A stretch of 27,503 nt of DNA, from contig JBDTNK010000028.1 of NCBI GenBank assembly GCA_039933775.1, forward strand, positions 1-27,503, in the 5' to 3' direction. The notes under the pieces were generated by a model that saw only the letters and a program-made list of their open reading frames with translations, did no database searches and was not told the origin of the DNA. The position numbers and the translations under genes are program-made. This stretch comes from JBDTNK01 sp039933775 (lineage in GTDB: Bacteria > Chloroflexota > Limnocylindria > QHBO01). Shown piece after piece: positions 8,012 to 15,558 of this stretch (its first letter is position 1; each line of letters begins with the position of its first letter).

Positions 8012-8786
8012 CCGGCACCCCGCGCCCGCGCCATTCCCGGCCGATGAGCACGACGATGAGCAGCAGGGCGCCCATGCCCGCGATCCAGGCCACGAAGCCT
8101 TCCGGCACCGGACCGATGCCGCCGATCTCGAAGCCACCCGGCTGTGCCGCGTCCTGCAGGTGTGCGACGTACGTCGCGATGGCACCGACGTCCTCGTCGG
8201 GCAGGTCGAAGACCGGCATCTGTCCGGGACCGGTCAGCATGGCCTCCGCGACCTGCAACGGCGTCGCCTCGCCGAGTGCCGGCGCGATCGACCCGCCACC
8301 CACGGCGCCTCCGTTCCCCGTGGCTCCGTGGCATGCCGCGCAGTCGGCGACGAAGAGCTGGCTGCCTCTGGGGAGGAGCGCATCGTCCACCGTCACGCTG
8401 GGGATGGCGGGACCCTCCCCGATCGACGCCACGTAAGCCACGAGCGCCTGGATTAAGGCATCGTCGAATGCCGGCGGCTTCCGTTTTGTCTGCTCCCCCG
8501 GCTGACCGGTGAACGGCATGCGTCCGGTCCGGAGTTGGAAATCGGCGCTCGCCGCCCCGGCTTCGAGCAGAGACGGCCCATGCGACGTGCCGCGACCCTC
8601 GGCGCCGTGACAGCTCGCGCAAGACTGCGCGAAGAGCCGTTCGCCCTCATCGGCGAGGTCCAATACCAGCGTGGGCACCACCGGCTGCGGCCCGAGCGCC
8701 TCGCTGGCGGGCGCCGGGGCGGGCGACAGCGCGAGCACGGCCGTGGCGGCGGCGAGACTGGCAATGAACGCCGTGAGTCTGCGCAT
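8004..8786 (-). CDS. qcrC: membrane-anchored diheme cytochrome c of the bc complex
   Basis: 260-residue c-type cytochrome. A signal peptide (MRRLTAFIAS to ASEA, about 28 residues) is followed by two cytochrome c domains with heme motifs CASCH (56-60) and CAACH (149-153). Likely axial methionines are Met90 (GRMPF) and Met190 (GQMPVF). One membrane helix near the C-terminus (about 231-249) anchors it. This matches QcrC of actinobacterial bc complexes, where the two hemes replace a soluble cytochrome c and wire the complex straight to the aa3 oxidase; the ctaD/ctaF genes of this window could be that partner. It is the first gene of the qcr operon. Confidence 0.94.
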   Translation of the reverse strand: MRRLTAFIASLAAATAVLALSPAPAPASEALGPQPVVPTLVLDLADEGERLFAQSCASCHGAEGRGTSHGPSLLEAGAASADFQLRTGRMPFTGQPGEQTKRKPPAFDDALIQALVAYVASIGEGPAIPSVTVDDALLPRGSQLFVADCAACHGATGNGGAVGGGSIAPALGEATPLQVAEAMLTGPGQMPVFDLPDEDVGAIATYVAHLQDAAQPGGFEIGGIGPVPEGFVAWIAGMGALLLIVVLIGREWRGRGVPDA

Positions 8787-8796
8787 CGGTCAGCCC

Positions 8797-8802
8797 ATGA
8801 TA
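8797..8802 (-). promoter_or_regulatory. -10 element of the qcr operon
   Basis: TATCAT on the minus strand lies 10 nt before the qcrC ATG, so the transcript would have a leader of only a few bases. No clear -35 or Shine-Dalgarno is seen. Confidence 0.5.
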
Positions 8803-8831
8803 GCGAGCCGCCTGCCAACCCCCGCGCTGCC

Positions 8832-9185
8832 TCAGCCGGTGGCGAAGAGCCTCCAGGCCAGGATCAGACCGATGGCGGCGGCGCCGCTCAGCACGCCAGC
8901 CCGCGCCGTCGGCGGCGCCTCCGTGGCAAACGTCACGCCCAGCGGCACGATCCCAAGCAACGCGACCGCGTAGAGCAGATGCAGGAGCTCGCTTGGCCGC
9001 GCCCCGGCCAGGTACGCCAGCCCGCCCGCCAGCACGGCGATCAGCGCAACGCCGATTGCGGCGCGCCGAAGCCATTCGACCGCGGTGAAGGCACGACCGA
9101 CGAGCGCCGAGGAGGCGCCGGCGACCGCGAACACCGCAAAGACCACGACCACCGCGACCGCACTCCACGCGTGCAGCTGGCTCAC
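8832..9185 (-). CDS. small four-helix membrane protein, unknown family
   Basis: 117-residue hydrophobic protein with four likely membrane helices (about 7-27, 40-57, 64-86, 95-113). The start is GTG at 9183-9185, 16 bases after the stop of the large acidic protein; no other start codon in frame lies between that stop and the first helix. I do not recognise the family. It is the last gene of the three-gene operon with the aminotransferase and the helix-turn-helix protein, and it ends 45 bases from qcrC, which is on the same strand. It could therefore also be read through into the qcr operon. Confidence 0.7.
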   Translation of the reverse strand: MSQLHAWSAVAVVVVFAVFAVAGASSALVGRAFTAVEWLRRAAIGVALIAVLAGGLAYLAGARPSELLHLLYAVALLGIVPLGVTFATEAPPTARAGVLSGAAAIGLILAWRLFATG

Positions 9186-9201
9186 GCGTGCCGGCGCCGG
9201 C

Positions 9202-11919
9202 TCAACCGCCCAGGAAACGCCGCAGGCGCCGATAAGCGTTCGCGGCCGGACTTCGCCGGCTCCAGGCCGGGTCCTCGAGTCCCGACCCGGGGCGCGTCGG
9301 TGGCCGTTGCGCGGTGTCGGCTGGCTCAGCCGCCGGCCGTTCGGAACCGTCACCGGGGGCATCGGACTCTCCATCCGCGGCGGGTGGCTCCGTCCTGCTC
9401 CGGTCCGTTGGTGTCGTGCCCTCCTCGGCCGCTGCCTCCTCCGACGAGCGGCGGCGCAGCGCGGCGAGCGCCTCATCGAGATCAGCCGCGCCCGGCAGCT
9501 CGAAGCGACGCCCCTCCGGCGCGGCAGTGGGACTGGCTGTGTCGGCATCCGGCGGGCGATCGGCGGAGGGCCAGCTCGAGCGGTCGGGCGGCTCGTCCGC
9601 CGTCATCGGCTCCTCTTGGGCTTCCGGCTCCTGCGCCGTCATCGGCTCCTCTTCGGCCGGTGGTTCCTGCGCCGTCATCGGCTCCTCTTCGGCCGGTGGC
9701 TCCTGCGCCGTCATCGACTCCTCCGCCGTGGGCTGACGCACATCGGGATCCGACGGAGGCCAGGTCTCGCGCGCCTGCGGCGTCCGACCTGCGAGCAGAG
9801 AGCGGATCGCCTCGACCTCGTCCTGCTCCCAGCCCAGCGCGTCGATCAGCTCCGCCTGGTCCGGGTACGGATCGGAGCCGAGATCATCGGCCGCCATGGC
9901 GGCCGCGTTCTGGTGAGGGGCTGGCGTGCTGGAGGCATCGGTCTGCCAACCCGCACTGCCGACCTCCATCTCCGCCGCGTAGTCGGGCTCGTCGTCCGGT
10001 TGTCGTCCGATCCAGAGCAGTGGCTCCTCGCCGGCCTCGGTTCGACGTGCAAACGGCGGCCACTGCCGCGAGGGCTCGAGCGGCGCAGGCGCACGTTCTA
10101 CTTGCGTTGGCGCGGCGGGCTCGGTCGCGTCGCCGTGCGGGGCGTGCTGGGTCTGGTCGGTCCCATTCGGGAGCTCCGGCGGACTGGGGTCATCCGCGCG
10201 GGCCAGGGCAGCGGCGATCTCCTCGCTCAAGCGGTTGTTGCGGCGGCGTTGGGTCCGGTCCTCCTCGATCGCGAATGCGCCATCATCGGGCAGCCCGGAT
10301 TCGGTGGCCGGCTCGGATTCCTGCGCCAGCTCGGATTCCTGCGCTGGTTCCGAGTCCAGGGCTGGCTCTGTATCCGCGCCCGATGGAACCTCGATCGCGT
10401 CAGCTTCCTCTGCGGGTTCGGCGTGCTCCACGGGCGGCTCCGGCTTCGCACCCTCTGCGGGCTCGGCGGGCGGCTCCGGCTCGGCGGTATCTGCTTCGTC
10501 CGGTGCCGCAGGCTCTTCCTGCGCCGGCTGCTCGGCTGCCGGCTCTCCCTCGGGAGCCTCCTCGGATTCCTGCGCCGCGGGCTCGGCGGCGGGCTCTTCC
10601 TCGGGAGCCTCCTCGGCGGCCGGCTCCGACTCGGCGGTCTCTGCTTCGTCCGGTGCCGCAGGTTCTTCTCCCTGCCCCGTGGGCTCGGCGGCCGGCTCCT
10701 CCTCGGGAGCCTCCTCGGCGGCCGGCTCTTCCTCAGGTTCGGACTCTTGCACGGCGGCCGCTTCTTCTGGGTCTCCAGTCGCGTCCTCGGCTGCCGGCTC
10801 TTCCTTGAGCTCCTCCTCGGCCGCCGGTTCCTGTCCCAGTGCGGTCACATCTGCGGCTGCCGGCTCTCCGTCCTGCGCGGCATCGCCCTCCGCAAGGACG
10901 AGCAGGTCGTCGATGGTCTCGAATTCATCGTCGTTGGACGGCAGCTCTCCCTGGGGCAGGTCCACGTCAGGCAGCGTCGGTTCAGCGTCGAACGTCGTCG
11001 CGTCCGGCTCGCTCGCGGTCTCCGTCTCGTCCGGCGCGCTCGCGGTCTCCGTCTCTTCCGGCGCGGGCTCTTCCGGCGCGCCCGATTCCTCATCCGCTCG
11101 GCGCTCCGCCTCGACCGCCTCGACCCCCTCGCCGCTCACGGCAACCTCTTCGACCGTCTCGGCCACGGCGGCGATCGCTTCGGATTCCTCCGGACCGGCC
11201 TGCTGCACAGCGACCGACGCGTCCCCGGCGCGTCCCTCGTCCGCCTCGTGCGGCGCGACCTCGTCGGCCACGGCCCCTGGCATCTCTTCAGCGTCGATGG
11301 CCCGCGCCCCGCCGTCCGAGCCCGTCCCGGCGTCAGCTGCGTCGTCCTCGGCCAGGAAGGCCGTCACGGGTTCGTCGGGCGCGGCGGCGTCGGACCCGGC
11401 GGCTGGTGCCTGTTCGGCGTCGCGCACGTCGGGCTCGACAGGCAGCGGCGTGGCGATGACCGCCGGCGGTTCATCGGTACGAGGCACCTCGACCGGCGGG
11501 ACGCTGACGGCGGGATCGGTGGCCGCCGCGCCGGCATATGGCAGCCGCAGGTCGATTCGCGTCTCGAGCGCATCGACGCGCGCGTTGAGGCTCGCCACTT
11601 CGCCGCGGGCTTCTCCCAGGGCGAGCAGGGCCTGGCCGTAACGCTCGGTCAGGTGACGGAACTCGGTCAGCAGCTCGCGAAACGGACTGAGCTCGACGCC
11701 GGAGCTGGCCGGACGCGCATCAGGCATAGGCCCGGAGCCATCGGGCGCTGGCGGCTGGGTATCGGCGCCCTCGGTGGTCGAGCCGCCGAGGTTGACACGC
11801 CACGCGCCGTCCTCTCCGCGCGCGCCGGAGAAGACGCCGCGTGCCACGAGATCCCAGACGCGCTCGATGGGGATACCGAGAACGCGGGCCGCCTCCTCCA
11901 CGCTGTAGCCCCGAATCAT
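9202..11919 (-). CDS. large acidic low-complexity protein with N-terminal helix-turn-helix
   Basis: 905 residues. The first about 45 (IRGYSVEEAARVLGIPIERV and following) look like a MerR/excisionase-type helix-turn-helix. Residues 75-125 (FRELLTEFRHLTERYGQALL, then VASLNARVDALETRI) form a probable coiled coil. The remaining ~770 residues are strongly acidic and rich in Glu, Ala and Pro, with repeats such as EEPAAEEAPEEEPAAEP and a 12-residue tandem repeat MTAQEPPAEEEP; they are probably disordered. The tail SPAANAYRRLRRFLGG is basic. The ATG at 11917-11919 overlaps the aminotransferase stop (ATGA). I know no named family for the full architecture; DNA binding is inferred from the N-terminus. 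The coding strand is supported by the coupling and the folded N-terminus, despite long open frames on the other strand. Confidence 0.82.
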   Translation of the reverse strand: MIRGYSVEEAARVLGIPIERVWDLVARGVFSGARGEDGAWRVNLGGSTTEGADTQPPAPDGSGPMPDARPASSGVELSPFRELLTEFRHLTERYGQALLALGEARGEVASLNARVDALETRIDLRLPYAGAAATDPAVSVPPVEVPRTDEPPAVIATPLPVEPDVRDAEQAPAAGSDAAAPDEPVTAFLAEDDAADAGTGSDGGARAIDAEEMPGAVADEVAPHEADEGRAGDASVAVQQAGPEESEAIAAVAETVEEVAVSGEGVEAVEAERRADEESGAPEEPAPEETETASAPDETETASEPDATTFDAEPTLPDVDLPQGELPSNDDEFETIDDLLVLAEGDAAQDGEPAAADVTALGQEPAAEEELKEEPAAEDATGDPEEAAAVQESEPEEEPAAEEAPEEEPAAEPTGQGEEPAAPDEAETAESEPAAEEAPEEEPAAEPAAQESEEAPEGEPAAEQPAQEEPAAPDEADTAEPEPPAEPAEGAKPEPPVEHAEPAEEADAIEVPSGADTEPALDSEPAQESELAQESEPATESGLPDDGAFAIEEDRTQRRRNNRLSEEIAAALARADDPSPPELPNGTDQTQHAPHGDATEPAAPTQVERAPAPLEPSRQWPPFARRTEAGEEPLLWIGRQPDDEPDYAAEMEVGSAGWQTDASSTPAPHQNAAAMAADDLGSDPYPDQAELIDALGWEQDEVEAIRSLLAGRTPQARETWPPSDPDVRQPTAEESMTAQEPPAEEEPMTAQEPPAEEEPMTAQEPEAQEEPMTADEPPDRSSWPSADRPPDADTASPTAAPEGRRFELPGAADLDEALAALRRRSSEEAAAEEGTTPTDRSRTEPPAADGESDAPGDGSERPAAEPADTAQRPPTRPGSGLEDPAWSRRSPAANAYRRLRRFLGG
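9602..9724 (-). repeat. 36-bp in-frame tandem repeat inside the acidic protein gene
   Basis: Three full 36-bp units start at 9602, 9638 and 9674, with a partial fourth at 9710-9724. Each starts GTCATCGGCTCCTC on the plus strand and encodes the 12-residue repeat MTAQEPPAEEEP or variants. Units 2 and 3 are almost identical, which suggests recent slippage or recombination. Confidence 0.85.
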
Positions 11920-13190
11920 GCCGCCAGGTCCCGAAGCGCGTCCACGAGTCGATCGATCTCCTCACCGGTGTTGTAGTGCACGAGCCCGACCCGCAGCATG
12001 CCGCCGGCATCGGCCAGGCCCAGGCGACGGATGAGCTCGTAGGCGTAGTAGTCCCCATCCCACGTCGAAATGGCGCGCCCCGCGAGATGCTCCGCCACCT
12101 GGCGCGGCGTGTGGCCGTCCAGCGTAAACGCCACGGTCGGCACGCGCTCGTCGAGCCGCGCCGAATCGGTGATGCCGCGGATGCGAAGGCCGGGCACACT
12201 CGCCAGCCCTTCCAGCAGCGGACCGATGAGACCTCGTTCGTGTTCCCGGATCGCGCCCATCGCCGCGCGAAGCGAGGTGCGCCGGTCGGCATCGGCCGCT
12301 GCGCCGCCATACGCACGCCCGAGCGCCTCCAGGTAGCCGAACGTGCCGAGCAGGCCGGCCAGCCCCTCGTGGTTCTGCGTCCCGGTCTCCCACTTTTCGG
12401 GGAGCTCGTCGCCGGCTGGGCGGACGCGATATGCCACCAGCCGTTCGAGATGCTCGCGGCGCCCGTACAGCAAGCCGACGTGTGGCGCGAAAAACTTGTA
12501 CGGCGAGCACGCCAGGAAGTCGACCTGCATCGAGCGCACATCGATGGGCAGGTGGGGCGCACCGTGCACCGCATCGACGAAGACGAGCGCGCCGGCAGCG
12601 TGGGCGATCTGGGCGATGCGTCCGACGTCGCTGACCGTGCCCACCGCGTTCGACGCGAGCCCGACGGCCACGAGCCGGGTGCGTGGCCCAACGGCGGCCT
12701 CGAGCTGGTCGTAGCGCAGCGTGCAGTCCGTCTCGTCGATGTCGATCCAGCGCACCACGGCGCCCCGATCCTCCGCAACGGTCAGCCACGGGGCGACGTT
12801 CGCGTCGTGATCGAGCCGCGTGACGACGATCTCGTCGCCAGGCGCCAGGTCGCGGCCGATGGCGCGGCTCAGCGCGAAGGTGAGGGTCGTCATGTTCGGG
12901 CCCACGACGATCTCGTCTGGATCGTGCGCGCCCAGGAAATCAGCCGCCGCGGCGTGGACATCGGTCAACACAAGATCCGTCTCGCGGCTGGCTGCGAAGG
13001 CGCCGTGCGAGTTGGCGTTGCTGGTCGCGAGATAGTCGCGCATCGCATCGATCGTCTCGCGTGGCACCTGCGTCCCGCCCGGACCGTCGAGATAGGCCAC
13101 CGATCGGCCGTCGATCGTGCGGGACAGGGACGGAAAGTGGTCTCGCACCGCGGCAACGTCCAGTCCGCGACGGGCGACGGGGGTGGTCAT
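11916..13190 (-). CDS. class V aminotransferase, cysteine desulfurase-like (VC1184-like)
   Basis: 424-residue PLP enzyme of fold type I. The start ATG 13188-13190 follows a -10-like TACCAT by 7 nt. SPYKFFAPHVGLLYG carries the PLP lysine (Lys232); VDAVHG (Asp206, His209) is the cofactor-contact stretch; DHDANVAPW around 128-135 and the start FPSLSRTIDGRSVAYLDGPG point to the cysteine desulfurase-like VC1184 family (TIGR01976-type) rather than housekeeping IscS/SufS. The usual mobile-loop cysteine of desulfurases is not evident, so sulfur transfer is doubtful and the true reaction is unknown. Its stop overlaps the start of the helix-turn-helix acidic protein (ATGA), which makes it the first gene of that operon. 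Confidence 0.9.
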   Translation of the reverse strand: MTTPVARRGLDVAAVRDHFPSLSRTIDGRSVAYLDGPGGTQVPRETIDAMRDYLATSNANSHGAFAASRETDLVLTDVHAAAADFLGAHDPDEIVVGPNMTTLTFALSRAIGRDLAPGDEIVVTRLDHDANVAPWLTVAEDRGAVVRWIDIDETDCTLRYDQLEAAVGPRTRLVAVGLASNAVGTVSDVGRIAQIAHAAGALVFVDAVHGAPHLPIDVRSMQVDFLACSPYKFFAPHVGLLYGRREHLERLVAYRVRPAGDELPEKWETGTQNHEGLAGLLGTFGYLEALGRAYGGAAADADRRTSLRAAMGAIREHERGLIGPLLEGLASVPGLRIRGITDSARLDERVPTVAFTLDGHTPRQVAEHLAGRAISTWDGDYYAYELIRRLGLADAGGMLRVGLVHYNTGEEIDRLVDALRDLAA

Positions 13191-13275
13191 CGGATGAATG
13201 GTACGCGGCCGGACCAAGCCGCGAGCGCGTGGCGCGGGCCACGTCGCCGCGCCCACGCTGCTAGCATCCTCCCGC
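13191..13275. promoter_or_regulatory. divergent leaderless promoters, aminotransferase and glgP
   Basis: Minus strand: TACCAT (13203-13198) then 7 nt and the aminotransferase ATG. Plus strand: TAGCAT (13262-13267) then 8 nt and GTG at 13276 of the phosphorylase. Neither start has a Shine-Dalgarno, and the spacings put transcription start close to the first codon. Confidence 0.5.
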
Positions 13276-15438
13276 GTGAGCACCCCCGTCACCGTTCCCA
13301 CCATGCCGGGTCATGACTTCAACCTGCCACCCGGCCTCGAGCGCCTCGGCGACCTCGCCTACAACCTGTGGTGGACATGGACCGCCCGCGCCGGTTCGCT
13401 CTTCAGTCGCATCGACAACGCGGGGTGGGCCCGCTATCGCAACCCAGTCCCCGTCCTCGCCGCGCTCGATGCCACGCGCTGGGCTGAGCTGACCGCCGAT
13501 GAGGACTTCATGGTCGACGCCTCGCGCCTGATCGACGAGTTCGACAACTACATGGCCGATGGCGCCCCAGGATGGTATCGGTCGGCCCCCGAGCGTGAGC
13601 TCCCCGGACCCATCGGCTACTTCTGCGCCGAGTACGGCATTCACGAGTCGATGCAGATCTACTCCGGCGGCCTGGGCATCCTGGCCGGCGACCACCTGAA
13701 GTCAGCGTCCGATGCCGCTCTGCCGTTCATCGGCGTCGGCCTCTTCTACCGTCGCGGCTATTTCCGGCAGCAGATCGACGCCGATGGGCACCAGGAGCAC
13801 GCGCAGCCCGATCTCGATCCGCGCCAGCTGCCGCTGCGGCGCGCGCGCGGCCGCGATGGGTCGGCCGTCACGGTGAGCATCGACTTCCCCGGCCGGCGCG
13901 TCTTCGCGGCCGTCTGGGTGGCGCAGGTCGGCCGCGTGCCGCTTTTGCTGCTCGACACCGACACGCCCGCCAACCAGGGCGAGGACCGGCCGATCAGCCA
14001 CATCCTCTACGTCCGCGGGCGCGAGATGCGGCTCTGCCAGGAGATCGTCCTGGGCATCGGCGGCGTCCGCGCGCTGCGCGCGCTCCGCATCGATCCGGCC
14101 GTGTGGCACCTCAACGAGGGCCACTCCGCGTTCCTGCTCCTCGAGCGTGCCCGCGAGCTGTGCGCCGACGATCCGGAGTGCGACATCCCGCAGGCGCTGC
14201 AGCGCGTCGGGCGCTCATCCGTGTTCACGATTCACACCCCGGTGCCGGCGGGCAACGAGACGTTCGATCGCGCGCTGGTGGCGAAGAACCTGGCTCCGCT
14301 GCTGGAGGCCACGAAGCTCCCCGCCGAGCAGCTCTTCGAGCTGGGACGGAGCCACACCGACGACCCGAACGCGCAGTTCGACATGACGGCCTTCGTCCTC
14401 CGCCACGCGGCCGACGCCAACGCCGTGAGCAAGTTGCACGCGGCGACCGCGACGGGCACCTGGCAGGACATCGCCGGCCACCCGATCAAGGCGATCACGA
14501 ACGGCGTCCACGTGCCAACGTGGCTGGGACGGCCGATCCGGCGGCTCTACGAACGCGCCATCGGCGCCTCGCTGGGCACTGATCCGTCGGGTGCGGCGCA
14601 GTTCGAGCGGCTCGGATCGGTCAACGATCGCGACCTGTGGGGGGCGCACCAGCAGCAGAAGAAGGAGCTGATCGCCTTCGTCGAGGGGCGCCTGGCACGC
14701 CAGTTCGCGCGTCACGGCGAGTCACCCGACATGCTGCGCGAGCTGCACGGCGCGCTCAGCTCGCAGGCCCTGACGATCGGCTTCGCGCGCCGCTTCGCGA
14801 CGTACAAGCGCGCGACACTGCTCTTCCGCGACGAGGAGCGGCTGGCGAGCCTCCTGTCGAACAGCGAGCGCCCGGTGCAGATCCTGATCGCCGGCAAGGC
14901 GCATCCCGCGGACCGTCCCGGCCAGCAGGTCATCCAGCACATCTTCGAGCTCTCACGCTCGCCGCGGCTGCGCGGCCACGTCTTCGTGATCGAGGACTAC
15001 GACATGCGCGTCGCGCGCTTCCTGGTCGGCGGCGTGGACGTCTGGCTCAACAACCCGCGCAGGCCGATGGAGGCATCGGGCACCTCCGGCATGAAGGCCG
15101 CGATGAACGGCATCCCATCACTCTCGGTCCTTGACGGCTGGTGGGACGAGGGCTTCAACGGCGAGAACGGCTGGGCCATCGGCGGCCGGGAGTCCCTCGA
15201 CGACGAGAACGCGCAGGACGAGGCCGACGCGCAGGAGCTGTACCGGCTGCTCGAGGAGACGATCAGCCCGCTCTTCTTCGGCCGCGACGACCAGGGAGTC
15301 CCGGCGGGTTGGATCGAGGTCATGCGTGCCTCGATCGAAGGTGCGATCTGGCCGTTCAGCACGGCCCGCATGCTCAGCCAGTACGTGGATGAGCTTTACG
15401 TGCCCACGGCGCGCGCACTGCAGCCGGCACCCGCCTGA
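13276..15438 (+). CDS. glgP: alpha-glucan (glycogen) phosphorylase
   Basis: 720-residue cytoplasmic enzyme that releases glucose-1-phosphate from glycogen or maltodextrin. The N-terminus LGDLAYNLWWTWTARAGSLF is the helical domain found in the short bacterial alpha-glucan phosphorylases (TIGR02094-like). YFCAEYGIHESMQIYSGGLG and GILAGDHLKSASD are conserved active-site segments, WHLNEGHSAF follows, and EASGTSGMKAAMNG carries the PLP-binding lysine, followed by LSVLDGWWDEGFNG. GTG 13276 is preferred because it sits 8 nt after a TAGCAT -10-like hexamer with no ribosome site; ATG 13303 is an alternative. The 3' end is unusual: the last codons and the TGA are the first part of a 14-16 bp tandem array. 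Confidence 0.94.
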   Translation: MSTPVTVPTMPGHDFNLPPGLERLGDLAYNLWWTWTARAGSLFSRIDNAGWARYRNPVPVLAALDATRWAELTADEDFMVDASRLIDEFDNYMADGAPGWYRSAPERELPGPIGYFCAEYGIHESMQIYSGGLGILAGDHLKSASDAALPFIGVGLFYRRGYFRQQIDADGHQEHAQPDLDPRQLPLRRARGRDGSAVTVSIDFPGRRVFAAVWVAQVGRVPLLLLDTDTPANQGEDRPISHILYVRGREMRLCQEIVLGIGGVRALRALRIDPAVWHLNEGHSAFLLLERARELCADDPECDIPQALQRVGRSSVFTIHTPVPAGNETFDRALVAKNLAPLLEATKLPAEQLFELGRSHTDDPNAQFDMTAFVLRHAADANAVSKLHAATATGTWQDIAGHPIKAITNGVHVPTWLGRPIRRLYERAIGASLGTDPSGAAQFERLGSVNDRDLWGAHQQQKKELIAFVEGRLARQFARHGESPDMLRELHGALSSQALTIGFARRFATYKRATLLFRDEERLASLLSNSERPVQILIAGKAHPADRPGQQVIQHIFELSRSPRLRGHVFVIEDYDMRVARFLVGGVDVWLNNPRRPMEASGTSGMKAAMNGIPSLSVLDGWWDEGFNGENGWAIGGRESLDDENAQDEADAQELYRLLEETISPLFFGRDDQGVPAGWIEVMRASIEGAIWPFSTARMLSQYVDELYVPTARALQPAPA

Positions 15439-15558
15439 CGGCACCCGCCTGACGGCGCCCCGCCCTGACGGCGCCCCGCCTGACGGCACCCGCCTGACGG
15501 CGCCCCGCCCTGACGGCGCCCCGCCCTGACGGCGCCCCGCCCTGACGGTCCGCGCCCC
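15436..15558. repeat. tandem 14-16 bp array starting at the glgP stop codon
   Basis: Eight consecutive units begin at 15436, 15450, 15466, 15481, 15495, 15511, 15527 and 15543. Forms are TGACGGCACCCGCC (14), TGACGGCGCCCCGCC (15) and TGACGGCGCCCCGCCC (16); the last is degenerate. The last codons of glgP (GGCACCCGCC, 15426-15435) are already a partial unit. The array fills the whole gap to the convergent M23 peptidase gene and ends at its stop codon. Confidence 0.92.

Noticed and set aside
9085..11976. A 963-codon open frame on the plus strand opposite the acidic protein gene
   Set aside because: It is Arg/Leu/Gly-rich with no recognisable domain and arises because the Glu/Ala/Pro repeats of the minus-strand gene leave few stops on the other strand. 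The minus strand has the overlap with the aminotransferase gene and a folded N-terminus.
15436..15558. CRISPR array
   Set aside because: Units of 14-16 bp follow each other with no spacers, and there are no cas genes.
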